Assembly: GCF_002723835.1 (NCBI RefSeq)
Contig: NZ_BEWG01000109.1
Location: 1-59,837, forward strand
Length of the DNA: 59,837 nucleotides
From: Mycobacterium sp. shizuoka-1
GTDB taxonomy: Bacteria > Actinomycetota > Actinomycetes > Mycobacteriales > Mycobacteriaceae
Reading direction: 5' to 3'
The notes under the pieces are model-generated. The model was given only the letters and a program-made list of their open reading frames with translations, did no database searches and was not told where the DNA came from. Both the position numbers and the translations under genes were made by a program. This document shows, one piece after another, positions 1-8,000 of this stretch (the first letter of the stretch is position 1; each line of letters starts with the position of its first letter).

Positions 1-758
1 TCGCCAACCCCCACCGGCCCACCCGAGGCGAAATAGCCGTAATAGCAGTGGATCAGGGTCACGGCCGTGCAGTAGACGACCGCCTTCAGCAACGAGTAGG
101 CGATGTCGGACGGTGTCAGGAATTGCACGAAGTAGTGGTTGTAGGTTCCCCCCGGCTGGTCGTAGAGCACTCGGATCACGGTGTCGGAGGTGATGAAGCT
201 GACGACCAGGGTCAGCAGGAATCCAGGGACGACGCAGACCAACCCACCGACCACTCGGGTCCCGACGACGAACGGAATCGACCTCAGACCCATGGCTTCG
301 GCGGCGTCGATCTCGTCGGCGATGCGCATCGATCCGATCTCGGCGGTCATGCGACAGCCGGCTTGGGAGGCGAAGGCGACGCCGGCCACCAGCGGAGCCA
401 TCTCGCGCACGTTTCCCCAGCCGCCGATGACACCGGCAAGCGGGCCCAGCCCGATCAGGTTCAGTGTCGCGAATGCCTCGATCGCGACGATGGCGCCCAC
501 CGTGATCCCGAGGATGGCGAGCACACTGATCACGCCACCGTCGACGATGATCGAGCCCCGTCCCCAGGCGAGGTTGTTCACCACCTGGAGGGTCTCGCGC
601 CGGTAGCGGCGAACGGTGATGGGCAGCAACCAGATCGTCTGGGCGATGAACACCACCCACTGGCCGGCGGTTCGGAATGCCTCGGCCAGGGCAGTTGCCG
701 GCACTTGCAGTAGTCGAGTGAAAGTCGTTGCCGCCGAAGACGCGACCGAGGACGCCAT
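1..758 (-). CDS. yrbEB: YrbEB/MlaE-type permease of an mce importer (3' end off the window)
   Basis: Inner-membrane permease of the MlaE/YrbE family. In actinobacteria two such subunits pair with Mce proteins and an ATPase to import lipids such as sterols or fatty acids. The protein starts MASSVASSAATTFTRLLQVP and contains the family hallmark region rich in Gly, Glu and Ala around EIGSMRIADEIDAAEAMG, flanked by long hydrophobic segments. The ATG at 758 overlaps the stop codon of the upstream permease gene (TGATG), so the two are translationally coupled. The reading frame runs open to base 1, about 252 codons, so only the C-terminal tip and the downstream mce genes are missing. The family call is firm; the transported lipid is unknown. 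Confidence 0.9.
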   Translation of the reverse strand, partial: MASSVASSAATTFTRLLQVPATALAEAFRTAGQWVVFIAQTIWLLPITVRRYRRETLQVVNNLAWGRGSIIVDGGVISVLAILGITVGAIVAIEAFATLNLIGLGPLAGVIGGWGNVREMAPLVAGVAFASQAGCRMTAEIGSMRIADEIDAAEAMGLRSIPFVVGTRVVGGLVCVVPGFLLTLVVSFITSDTVIRVLYDQPGGTYNHYFVQFLTPSDIAYSLLKAVVYCTAVTLIHCYYGYFASGGPVGVG

Positions 759-1552
759 CACGCGACCGCCATCGGGAAGAACATCGTCTGGATCTGAGTG
801 ATCGCCAGGTTGACGACCACGATCAGCAGCACGTTGAGGACCACCGACGCGTTGACCGCATCAGCGACGCCGCGGGGGCCGCCCTTGGCCTCCATACCCC
901 GTTGGGACGAGATCACGGCGACGATGGTGGCGAAGGCGAACCCCTTGCCCAGGGTGAACCAGACGTCGATCATCTTGGCGAACGAACCGAATGACAACCA
1001 GAAGCTGCCCGGAGTGACGTCATTGACCAGCGTCGCGATCAGGAACGCCGCGCCCACCCCCATGGCGATGACGATGACGACCAGGATCGGGGTGATCGCC
1101 AGCAGCGCCAGGAATCGCGGGACCACCAACCGCCTGACCGGGTCGATGCCGAGGGTCCGCAGCGCGTCGAGTTCTTCACGGATCGCCCTGGCCCCGAAGT
1201 CCGAGGCGATCGCCGAGGCGGCCGCCCCGCCCATCAGCAGACCCGCCGTGACCGGCGCGCCCTGGCGCAGCACGGCCACCCCGGTCGCCGAACCGACCAG
1301 GGAATTGGCTCCGACCTCGTTGACCAGACCCGAGAGCTGGACCGCCACCATCGCCCCGAACGGGATAGCCATCAGGACCGCAGGCAACGCTGTCACCTTC
1401 AGCAGCGACCAGGCCTGGATGATGAGCTCACCGAACGGCAGCCGTAGCGTAAGGGTGTCGGTCACGGAATAGCGGATCACTCTGGCGCCCAGCATCACGC
1501 AGCGTCCGGTGGTCGCGGCACTGCGCACCGGGATCGTGGCGATCTTCGCCAT
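758..1552 (-). CDS. yrbEA: YrbEA/MlaE-type permease of an mce importer
   Basis: First permease subunit of the same mce-type importer. It carries the MlaE-family signature DFGARAIREELDALRTLGID followed by RRLVVPRFLA, and about five to six hydrophobic segments. The frame is open up to a GTG at 1780 (340 aa), but YrbEA proteins are usually near 265 aa and start shortly before the LPFGELIIQAW segment, so I place the start at the ATG at 1552 (MAKIATIP, 264 aa). An ATG at 1651 is also possible. Neither has a strong ribosome-binding site, and the Ser/Arg-rich extension between 1780 and 1552 looks non-conserved. It is the first gene of the leftward operon; the 420-base gap upstream separates it from the two divergent TetR genes. 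Confidence 0.88.
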   Translation of the reverse strand: MAKIATIPVRSAATTGRCVMLGARVIRYSVTDTLTLRLPFGELIIQAWSLLKVTALPAVLMAIPFGAMVAVQLSGLVNEVGANSLVGSATGVAVLRQGAPVTAGLLMGGAAASAIASDFGARAIREELDALRTLGIDPVRRLVVPRFLALLAITPILVVIVIAMGVGAAFLIATLVNDVTPGSFWLSFGSFAKMIDVWFTLGKGFAFATIVAVISSQRGMEAKGGPRGVADAVNASVVLNVLLIVVVNLAITQIQTMFFPMAVA

Positions 1553-1780
1553 GAACTTGCCCCCGGCCGTGCGCGCCGCCGCCCGACCCGAGCGTCGCGG
1601 GCGTCCGACCGATGGCGCGACGGCACTGGTCGGCTGCGACGAACGATTCATCACCGCGACTGCACCGGGGTGGGATTTGCCGTTGCCCTCGGCGAGCCCC
1701 AGGGTTCCTTCGGATTGTCCGGTCACGGGCACGCCGCCACCGCAGTCGGCCACCGCCGGCACCGCCGCCACCCGTCGCAC

Positions 1781-2200
1781 CCGTTCAGGTTTGCTCCCCG
1801 GTCAGGAGGCTCGCTAGCACGCGACCACTCTGATTACTTCTAATTAAAATTAAATTTACTGAACAAAAAAATTTTGGCCTGCCGGAATGAGCAGATTGAA
1901 TCCCGGTGCCGGTCCCTTCATGGCTGACCACCGCTGGTCTCCCGTCATCGAATTCGTCATTGTGTCTGCTTAACGCGCCAGCACCGCACGCTGTTCTAGC
2001 GTCAGCCAACACGCTCCGCAGCGCCCGACCGGGCGTACATCTCGGCGTCAAGGGACCCTATCGTATGGCGTAGGTCATAGTGCGTCAACCTTCCAAAGCG
2101 GTTATGCGGGCGGCCTTGCGGCGATCCGGACACCACGGCAACGTTTGCCGGCGCGCTTGTACCGACCCTTGGGAACCATGCCGCGACCTATGATGTTGCG
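1781..2200. promoter_or_regulatory. Intergenic region between the mce operon and the TetR pair
   Basis: No convincing gene lies in this 420-base stretch. It holds a strongly AT-rich island at about 1836-1880 with runs of A and T, which stands out from the GC-rich surroundings and is a likely promoter or operator region for the leftward yrbE operon. The right end holds the -10 element of the rightward TetR gene. I found no clean long palindrome. Confidence 0.5.
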
Positions 2201-2201
2201 A
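2189..2201 (+). promoter_or_regulatory. -10 element placing a leaderless start for the first TetR gene
   Basis: TATGAT at 2189-2194 is followed by six bases and then the ATG at 2201, so transcription would begin on the start codon. There is no Shine-Dalgarno sequence. The same TATGAT plus six bases plus ATG geometry recurs at 51536-51548. The -35 is weak. Confidence 0.55.
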
Positions 2202-2872
2202 TGGCCAGGCGGACCCTTCCCTCGCGGCATACCGCCGATGGCGCGACCGATGACGTGGCCGCCGAATCCAAGTCGGCGCTCACCCGAGCCCGCATCCTGG
2301 ATGCTGCCGCACATGTGCTGTCCACCAAGGGATACGCGGGCCTTCGCCTCACCGATGTGGCCGCCAGCGCGGAATTGCAGGCACCGGCGATCTACTACTA
2401 TTACGCCTCCCGGGACGAACTCATCGAAGAGGTGATGTGGGCCGGCATCGCGAACATGCGCAAGCACGTGATGGCCGCACTGGAGTCCCTGCCCGACGGC
2501 ACCGCTCCCCTGGATCGTCTGCTCGCCGCGGCCGAGGCGCACCTGCGCCACGAACTCGAGATCTCGGACTACACGACCGCGGCCATCCGCAATGCGGGTC
2601 AGGTCCCGACGGCGATCCGCAAGCGGCAGATCCGCGAGGAAGAACGCTACGGCGAGGTATGGCGGGGTCTGCTCAACGATCTTTCCCGGGAGGGCGGGTT
2701 GCGGCGCGAATTCGATCCCTACGTGGCGCAGATGTTGGTTCTCGGTGCGCTGAACTGGGCGGTGGAGTGGTGGGATCCGCGCCGCGGCTCGATCGAAGCC
2801 GTCGTCGACAACGCTCAATGCCTGATCCGGCATGGTCTTTCCACAGCGGCGGGAACCGACCAATATCATTGA
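2201..2872 (+). CDS. TetR-family regulator (first of a tandem pair)
   Basis: DNA-binding repressor of 223 aa. The N-terminal helix-turn-helix spans roughly residues 27-75 (RARILDAAAHVL, then LTDVAASAELQAPAIYYYYASRDELIEEV read in two parts), with the TetR signature tyrosines in the recognition helix. The C-terminal ligand domain ends with a Trp-rich GALNWAVEWWDPRRGS motif. The next gene is a close paralogue of the same length starting three bases after the stop. Divergent from yrbEA and upstream of the thiolase/acyl-CoA dehydrogenase pair, it probably controls lipid import or acyl-CoA breakdown genes. The ligand could be an acyl-CoA, but that is inference. Confidence 0.92.
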   Translation: MARRTLPSRHTADGATDDVAAESKSALTRARILDAAAHVLSTKGYAGLRLTDVAASAELQAPAIYYYYASRDELIEEVMWAGIANMRKHVMAALESLPDGTAPLDRLLAAAEAHLRHELEISDYTTAAIRNAGQVPTAIRKRQIREEERYGEVWRGLLNDLSREGGLRREFDPYVAQMLVLGALNWAVEWWDPRRGSIEAVVDNAQCLIRHGLSTAAGTDQYH

Positions 2873-2875
2873 ACG

Positions 2876-3547
2876 ATGGCTAGAAAATCCGCGGCAGGTG
2901 CCTCCCCCGACTCCGAGTCGAAGTCACAACGCACACGTCAGCGCATTCTCGACGCTGCGGCACACGTGTTGAGCGTGAAAGGGTTCGCCGGGACAAGGCT
3001 GTCGGATGTCGCGGAATACGCCCAGTTGCAGGCTCCGGCCATCTATTACTACTTCTCCTCGCGCGAGGACCTCATCGAAGAAGTGATGTTCTGCGGCATC
3101 AGCGATATGCGGCAGCATCTGCAAGAGACCCTCGACACGCTACCCGACGGCACACCGCCGTTGGACCGCATCATGGTCGCCGTGGAAGCGCACCTGCGAC
3201 ATGAACTGGAGCTCTCCGACTACGCGACGGCCTCCATCCGCAACTCGGGTCAGATCCCCGATCACCTGCGCAGTCGAGAGCGCAAGGAGAGCGCGGCCTA
3301 CGGCCGAATCTGGCAGCGACTGTTCGACGACGCGGCCGCGGACGGTGAGATGCGCGCCGACCTCGACCCGAGGGTGGTGCAGGGCCTGGTGCTGGGCGCA
3401 CTCAATTGGGCTGCGGAATGGTGGGATCCGCGGCGCGGCTCCCTCGACAGCATCGTCGCCAACGCCCAAGGTCTGGTGCGTAGCGGGATCAGCTCGCCCC
3501 CCAAGACCAGCGCCGCTCGCAAGCGATCCTCGCGCACGACCGGTTAG
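2876..3547 (+). CDS. TetR-family regulator (second of a tandem pair)
   Basis: Second 223-aa TetR protein (MARKSAAGASPDSESKSQRT). It shares with its neighbour the helix-turn-helix segment ILDAAAHVLS, the LQAPAIYYY core, the SLDS/ GALNWA region and the WWDPRRGS motif near the C terminus, and it differs mainly in the N-terminal arm and in the ligand-domain loops. The gap to the upstream gene is three bases, so the two are co-transcribed. A perfect hairpin at 3564-3582 follows the stop codon. Tandem paralogues suggest a recent duplication, with heterodimer formation or ligand divergence as possibilities. Confidence 0.92.
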   Translation: MARKSAAGASPDSESKSQRTRQRILDAAAHVLSVKGFAGTRLSDVAEYAQLQAPAIYYYFSSREDLIEEVMFCGISDMRQHLQETLDTLPDGTPPLDRIMVAVEAHLRHELELSDYATASIRNSGQIPDHLRSRERKESAAYGRIWQRLFDDAAADGEMRADLDPRVVQGLVLGALNWAAEWWDPRRGSLDSIVANAQGLVRSGISSPPKTSAARKRSSRTTG

Positions 3548-3563
3548 CTGTCAGCCCGCGGGA

Positions 3564-3582
3564 GCCCACGTCGAGCGTGGGC
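3564..3582 (+). terminator. Hairpin after the TetR pair
   Basis: GCCCACG at 3564-3570 pairs perfectly with CGTGGGC at 3576-3582 around a five-base TCGAG loop, 16 bases after the TetR stop codon. No T-run follows, which is common for actinobacterial terminators. The GAGCGTGGG sequence recurs in the long hairpin at 41088-41148. Confidence 0.5.
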
Positions 3583-3667
3583 GTAATCGGTGAAGCCACT
3601 GATGATCCTCGACGGGATGCCACACGCTCGGCGATCAAGGCCGCCCGGTTCGGATCGTTTTTGATTC

Positions 3668-3685
3668 TATGTTAAATTAATCTGG
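3668..3685 (+). promoter_or_regulatory. AT-rich promoter with a possible leaderless GTG start
   Basis: TATGTT at 3668-3673 and TAAATT at 3673-3678 both fit the TANNNT -10 consensus. The second is followed by six bases and then GTG at 3685, matching the leaderless spacing seen at 2201 and 51548. No Shine-Dalgarno sequence precedes this GTG. Confidence 0.5.
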
Positions 3686-4836
3686 TGACCGAGGCATTCA
3701 TCATCGACGCTGTACGAACTCCGGTGGGCAAGCGCAAGGGCGGCCTCGCCGATGTGCATCCCGCCGACCTGGCCGCCCATGTCATCAAGACAGTGGTGCA
3801 GCGCCACGACATCGATCCGGCGGCAATCGACGACGTCATTCTCGGCTGCCTGGACAACATCGGCGCCCAGGCGGGTGACATCGCCCGCACCGCGGCGCTG
3901 GCGGCCGGACTGCCCGAATCCGTCCCCGGCGTCACGATCGACCGCCAGTGCGGATCTGCCCAACAGGCAGTGCATTTCGCGGCTCAGGGCGTGATGAGCG
4001 GCACCGCGGATCTGATCATCGCGGGCGGCGTGCAGAAGATGAGCCAGTTCCCGATCCTCAGCGCTTTCGGTGCCGGCGAACCGTTCGGGTCGGTCGACCC
4101 GTGGACAGGCTGCCAGGGTTGGCTGGATCGCTACGGCGCCCAGGAGATCTCACAGTTCCGCGGCGCCGAGCTCATCGCGGAGCACTGGAAACTGTCGCGC
4201 GAGGACAACGAGCGTTTCGCGTTCGCCAGCCATCAGCGTGCCCTCGCCGCCATCGCCGAGGGCCGGTTCGAACGGGAAATCACCCCGATCGCCGGCATCA
4301 GCATCGACGAGGGTCCCCGAGCCGACACGTCATTGGAGAAGATGGCCGGCCTGCCCACTCTGGTCGAAGGAGGGGTGCTGACCGCGGCGGTGGCCAGCCA
4401 GATCTCCGACGGCGCGGCCGCGCTGATGATCGCCTCCGCGGCCGCCGTCGACCGCTTCGATCTCACACCGCGGGCCCGGATCCACCACATGTCGGTGCGC
4501 GGTGCCGATCCGGTGATGATGCTGACCGCCCCCATCCCCGCGACCCAGCATGCGCTCAAGCGCACCGGCCTGTCCATCGCCGACATCGATGCGGTCGAGA
4601 TCAACGAGGCCTTCGCCCCGGTCGTGCTGGCTTGGCTGGCCGAGATCGAAGCCGACCCCGACACGGTCAACCCCAACGGCGGCGCCATCGCGCTGGGCCA
4701 CCCCATCGGCTGCACGGGGGCACGCCTGATGACCTCGCTGCTGCACGAGCTGGAGCGCACCGGGGGTCGCTACGGCCTGCAGACGATGTGTGAGGGCGGC
4801 GGGCAGGCCAACGTCACCATCATCGAACGGCTCTGA
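3685..4836 (+). CDS. Thiolase / acetyl-CoA acetyltransferase
   Basis: Thiolase of 383 aa, catalysing thiolytic cleavage of 3-ketoacyl-CoA at the end of a beta-oxidation round. It begins VTEAFIIDAVRTPVGKRKGG, a typical thiolase N terminus. The nucleophilic cysteine lies in IDRQCGSAQQAV, the conserved histidine in ALGHPIGCTGAR and the second cysteine in MCEGGGQANV, so the active site is intact. The GTG start at 3685 is supported by the -10 element immediately upstream. The acyl-CoA dehydrogenase gene starts one base after the stop, so the two form an operon for fatty-acid or side-chain degradation. Chain specificity cannot be read from sequence. Confidence 0.94.
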   Translation: MTEAFIIDAVRTPVGKRKGGLADVHPADLAAHVIKTVVQRHDIDPAAIDDVILGCLDNIGAQAGDIARTAALAAGLPESVPGVTIDRQCGSAQQAVHFAAQGVMSGTADLIIAGGVQKMSQFPILSAFGAGEPFGSVDPWTGCQGWLDRYGAQEISQFRGAELIAEHWKLSREDNERFAFASHQRALAAIAEGRFEREITPIAGISIDEGPRADTSLEKMAGLPTLVEGGVLTAAVASQISDGAAALMIASAAAVDRFDLTPRARIHHMSVRGADPVMMLTAPIPATQHALKRTGLSIADIDAVEINEAFAPVVLAWLAEIEADPDTVNPNGGAIALGHPIGCTGARLMTSLLHELERTGGRYGLQTMCEGGGQANVTIIERL

Positions 4837-4837
4837 G

Positions 4838-5989
4838 ATGCAACGCACGCTGTACCACGCCGACCACGAGGCCTACCGCGAGACGGTGCGAGAGTTTCTC
4901 GCCCGCGAAGTCGTTCCCCATCAGGATGATTGGGATCAGCACCGGTGGATTGACCGCTCCGTCTTCGCCCGTGCGGCCAAGGCGGGAATCTATGCGCTGC
5001 AGATCGGCGAGGAGTACGGCGGTGCCGCGGAGCCCGACTACCGCTATCGCATGGTGGTGTGCGAAGAGGTGGCCAGGATCAACGCGCTGTCCTTCGGCGT
5101 GACCGTCAGCTTGCAGGACGATCTCGTGCTGCATTACCTGCTCGACCTGACCAACGAGGACCAGAAGCAGCGCTGGCTGCCCGGTTTCGCCGCCGGCGAG
5201 ATCATCGGCGCGCTGGCGATGACCGAGCCTGGCGCCGGTAGTGACCTGCGCGGGATACGCACGACGGCTCGGCGCGACGGCGATCGATGGATCCTCAACG
5301 GCCAGAAGACGTTCATCTCGAGCGGAATCATGGCTGACGTCGTGGTGGTGGCCGCGCGCACCGATTCCACTGGCGGATCAGGCGATTTCAGCCTGTTCGT
5401 GGTGGAGCGTGACTCCCCCGGCTTCGAACGCGGGCGCAAGCTCGACAAAATCGGGCTTCCCGGTCAGGACACCGCGGAGTTGTTCTTCCACGATGCGGTG
5501 GTTCCAGCCGCCAACCTGCTCGGCGAGCCGGGACGCGGACTGCAGTATCTGATGAGTCACCTGCCGCGCGAGCGCCTCGGGGTGACCGCGGAGGCGATCG
5601 CCACCACCCGGGCGATCTTCGAGCTCACCGTCGATTACTGTCAGTCCCGCCAGGCGTTCGGCGGCCCGTTGACCGACAAGCAGCATGTGCGCTTCGAATT
5701 GGCCGAGATGGGCACCGAGATCGACATCGCCCAGAGCTACGTCGACTCCTCTGTGCTGGCCTACAACGCGGGCGAACTGACTCCGGTGGACGCCGCGAAG
5801 GGCAAGTGGTACGTCAGCGAGCTGCAGAAGCGCGTCATCGACCGCTGCCTGCAACTGCACGGCGGATACGGGTACATGACCGAATACCCGGTTGCGCGCG
5901 CCTATCTGGACACCCGGATCAAGACGATCTACGGCGGCACCACCGAGATCATGAAAGAGATCATCGGCCGCGATATCGCCGCTTCCTGA
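4838..5989 (+). CDS. Acyl-CoA dehydrogenase
   Basis: FAD-dependent acyl-CoA dehydrogenase of 383 aa (FadE type), forming 2-enoyl-CoA. The three family blocks are visible: the helical N-terminal domain, the middle block AMTEPGAGSDLRGIRTTA, and the C-terminal block LHGGYGYMTEYPVAR with IYGGTTEIMKEIIGR. The last block has Gly-Gly where many acyl-CoA dehydrogenases have the catalytic Glu (IYEGT), as in isovaleryl- or long-chain-type enzymes that carry the base elsewhere, so the position of the base should be checked. The ATG at 4838 is one base after the thiolase stop; an in-frame upstream ATG at 4790 lies inside the thiolase gene and is rejected. Confidence 0.94.
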   Translation: MQRTLYHADHEAYRETVREFLAREVVPHQDDWDQHRWIDRSVFARAAKAGIYALQIGEEYGGAAEPDYRYRMVVCEEVARINALSFGVTVSLQDDLVLHYLLDLTNEDQKQRWLPGFAAGEIIGALAMTEPGAGSDLRGIRTTARRDGDRWILNGQKTFISSGIMADVVVVAARTDSTGGSGDFSLFVVERDSPGFERGRKLDKIGLPGQDTAELFFHDAVVPAANLLGEPGRGLQYLMSHLPRERLGVTAEAIATTRAIFELTVDYCQSRQAFGGPLTDKQHVRFELAEMGTEIDIAQSYVDSSVLAYNAGELTPVDAAKGKWYVSELQKRVIDRCLQLHGGYGYMTEYPVARAYLDTRIKTIYGGTTEIMKEIIGRDIAAS

Positions 5990-5994
5990 GCGCC

Positions 5995-6012
5995 GGCGCA
6001 CCGACGTGCGCC
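5995..6012 (+). terminator. Hairpin after the acyl-CoA dehydrogenase gene
   Basis: GGCGCAC at 5995-6001 and GTGCGCC at 6006-6012 are perfect arms around a CGAC loop, six bases after the stop codon. It probably ends the 2201-5989 transcripts before the convergent reductase gene. Confidence 0.55.
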
Positions 6013-6161
6013 CACTGTCCGCCGTAATGTAGACGATCCCGCCAGGTCAGCTGGGGTATGCGCAGCAGCGTCCGCGGCTGGCCGAACTGCACCCCATGTT
6101 TACTTCCGCGGGAATCGCGCGCTCCGGAGCGGACCCGGTCAGCGCACGCGGTGGCCCGGCG

Positions 6162-7769
6162 TCACCGCGTGATACCGGACGTCGCCGCGGCCACCAATTC
6201 GGTTGTGTCAACGAGCTTCACCCGTGGGCGGTCCGTGCCTGCTGCGCGGTCCCGCTCGGCGGCATCGATCGATCGCCAGCCTCGCCAGTCGACGACCGCC
6301 ACCCCGCGTGAGAGCAGCAGCGCGTCGATGTCGCTGTTGGAGCCGACACGTCGCGTCAGCCGGCCCGCCGCAAAGTCGTCGAACAGCGCGCCGACAGTCT
6401 CCTGAGCGCATCCACGATTGGTGCCGATGACACCACGTGGGCCCCGTTTGATCCAGCCGGCGACGTACACACCGCTCAGTAACCCCCCGTCGGACACCAC
6501 CCGGCCCTCGTCATTGGGCACCACGGAGCGCGCAGAGTCGAAGGGAAGACCCGCAATCGGTACGCCGCGGTAGCCGATCGACCGCAGTACCAGGCTGGTG
6601 TCGATCGTCTCGTGCTCCCCTGCCGGCGCCGACGTATCGCGCACTCGCAGACCCTCCACACGGCTCGCACCGACGATCTCGACGGGTGTGATCGAGAACC
6701 GGAACACCAGCCGCTTGTGTCCGGCGACGGCCGGTCTGGCCTGGTATCCGGCGGCGATGTCGTACTTGAGCGCACCTTCGAAGTCGTCCTCCGGACGCCG
6801 GCCGAGATCGCCGTCGACGACGACGTCGACCCCGTCGAGTTCGCCCACCGCGAGGAACTCGCCGACCGAGAACGCCGCGTCCGCGGCGCCGCGCCGGGCC
6901 AGGATCACGACCTCCTCGACGCCCGCGGTCGTCAGCTGCTGCAGCGCATGATCGGCGATATCGGTGCGCGCGAGGACATCCGGTGCCATGAGGAAGACCC
7001 GCGCGACATCGAGAGCCACATTGCCGTTGCCGATGATCACCATGCGCGGTGAGCCGAGGTCGAGGGTGTCGCCGGCGCGGTCGGGATGGCCGTTGTACCA
7101 TGCCACGATGTCGGCGGCGGCGTGATGGCCGGGCAGGTCCTCACCGGGGATGCCCAAATCCGCACTGGCAGTGGCGCCGACGGCATAGATGACCGCATGA
7201 TGGTGGGCCAGCAGCTCGTCGTGGCTGATATCGGAACCGACCGCGACGTTGAAGTAGCACCCGGCTCCCGGGCCGCACAACGCCGGCTCGAACACGCTGA
7301 CGACGTCCTTGGTGCGTTGGTGGTCCGGCGCCACGCCGGACCGGATCAATCCGAACGGCGTGGGCAGCCGCTCGAAGACGTTCACCTCGACACCGTCAGT
7401 GGCCAGGAGTTCGGCCGCGGCGTAGCCGGCTGCCGGGCCGGATCCGACGATCGCGACACGCAGCGCGCCGGGCTCGACCGCCGGACGCACCGGCGGCGGT
7501 GGCACCGCCCGCGTCGCGAGCGGCCGGCGGGCGAAGAAGTCGGCGTTGATCTCCCGGAACCGCTGCTGTGCCTGCGGCAGGTCGTCCTCGTAGTAGATCG
7601 CGCCGACCGGGCATACCTGCAGGCACGCCCCACAGTCCACACAGGCTGTCGGGTCGATGTAGAGCATCGGGCTGCCGGCACCGTCGGGGACGGGCCGGAT
7701 GCAGTCGACCGGACAGGCCGGCACACAGCTGGCGTCGGTGCAGCAGTTCTGGGTGATCACGAAAGCCAA
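6162..7769 (-). CDS. Ferredoxin-domain NADP reductase (FprB-like)
   Basis: Electron-transfer flavoprotein of 535 aa that should pass electrons from NAD(P)H to a ferredoxin. Residues 1-60 form a bacterial-type ferredoxin domain with two cysteine clusters (C9/C10, C15, C19, C23 and C43, C46, C49, C53). From about residue 103 follows an adrenodoxin-reductase-like module with the FAD loop VAIVGSGPAAGYAA, the pyridine-nucleotide loop VIIGNGNVALDVARVF and the C-terminal block WIKRGPRGVIGTNRGCAQET. The start is a TTG at 7769, chosen because AGGAG lies about eight bases upstream and the first cluster needs this N terminus. It is the last gene of the P450 operon, 39 bases after the ferredoxin gene. 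Confidence 0.9.
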   Translation of the reverse strand: MAFVITQNCCTDASCVPACPVDCIRPVPDGAGSPMLYIDPTACVDCGACLQVCPVGAIYYEDDLPQAQQRFREINADFFARRPLATRAVPPPPVRPAVEPGALRVAIVGSGPAAGYAAAELLATDGVEVNVFERLPTPFGLIRSGVAPDHQRTKDVVSVFEPALCGPGAGCYFNVAVGSDISHDELLAHHHAVIYAVGATASADLGIPGEDLPGHHAAADIVAWYNGHPDRAGDTLDLGSPRMVIIGNGNVALDVARVFLMAPDVLARTDIADHALQQLTTAGVEEVVILARRGAADAAFSVGEFLAVGELDGVDVVVDGDLGRRPEDDFEGALKYDIAAGYQARPAVAGHKRLVFRFSITPVEIVGASRVEGLRVRDTSAPAGEHETIDTSLVLRSIGYRGVPIAGLPFDSARSVVPNDEGRVVSDGGLLSGVYVAGWIKRGPRGVIGTNRGCAQETVGALFDDFAAGRLTRRVGSNSDIDALLLSRGVAVVDWRGWRSIDAAERDRAAGTDRPRVKLVDTTELVAAATSGITR

Positions 7770-7808
7770 GACAGTCTCCTGGGTGGTAATGCATGAAATC
7801 CGGGTCGA

Positions 7809-8000
7809 TCAGTTCTCGATCGACAGTGCCCCGGTCGGACAGCTCGACACCGCGTCCTGCGCCGCTGCCCGCTCGGATTCGGGAGGTTCGGGGTCGATCA
7901 CCCGCGACTGACCGTCGTCACCGATCTCGAACACCGCCGGGGCGGTCATCTCGCACAGCCCGATTCCCGAGCATTTGGTGCGGTCGACATGCACACGCAT
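7809..8000 (-). CDS. Small 3Fe-4S/4Fe-4S ferredoxin
   Basis: Ferredoxin of 63 aa, the likely direct electron donor to the P450 encoded upstream. Cysteines occur at C10 and C16 (KCSGIGLCEM) and in SSCPTGAL near the C terminus. The position between C10 and C16 that is Cys in 4Fe-4S proteins is Ile here, pointing to a 3Fe-4S cluster, as in many actinobacterial P450 ferredoxins. The start codon at 8000 overlaps the stop of the aldehyde dehydrogenase gene. With the reductase downstream it completes a P450 electron chain. Confidence 0.92.
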   Translation of the reverse strand: MRVHVDRTKCSGIGLCEMTAPAVFEIGDDGQSRVIDPEPPESERAAAQDAVSSCPTGALSIEN

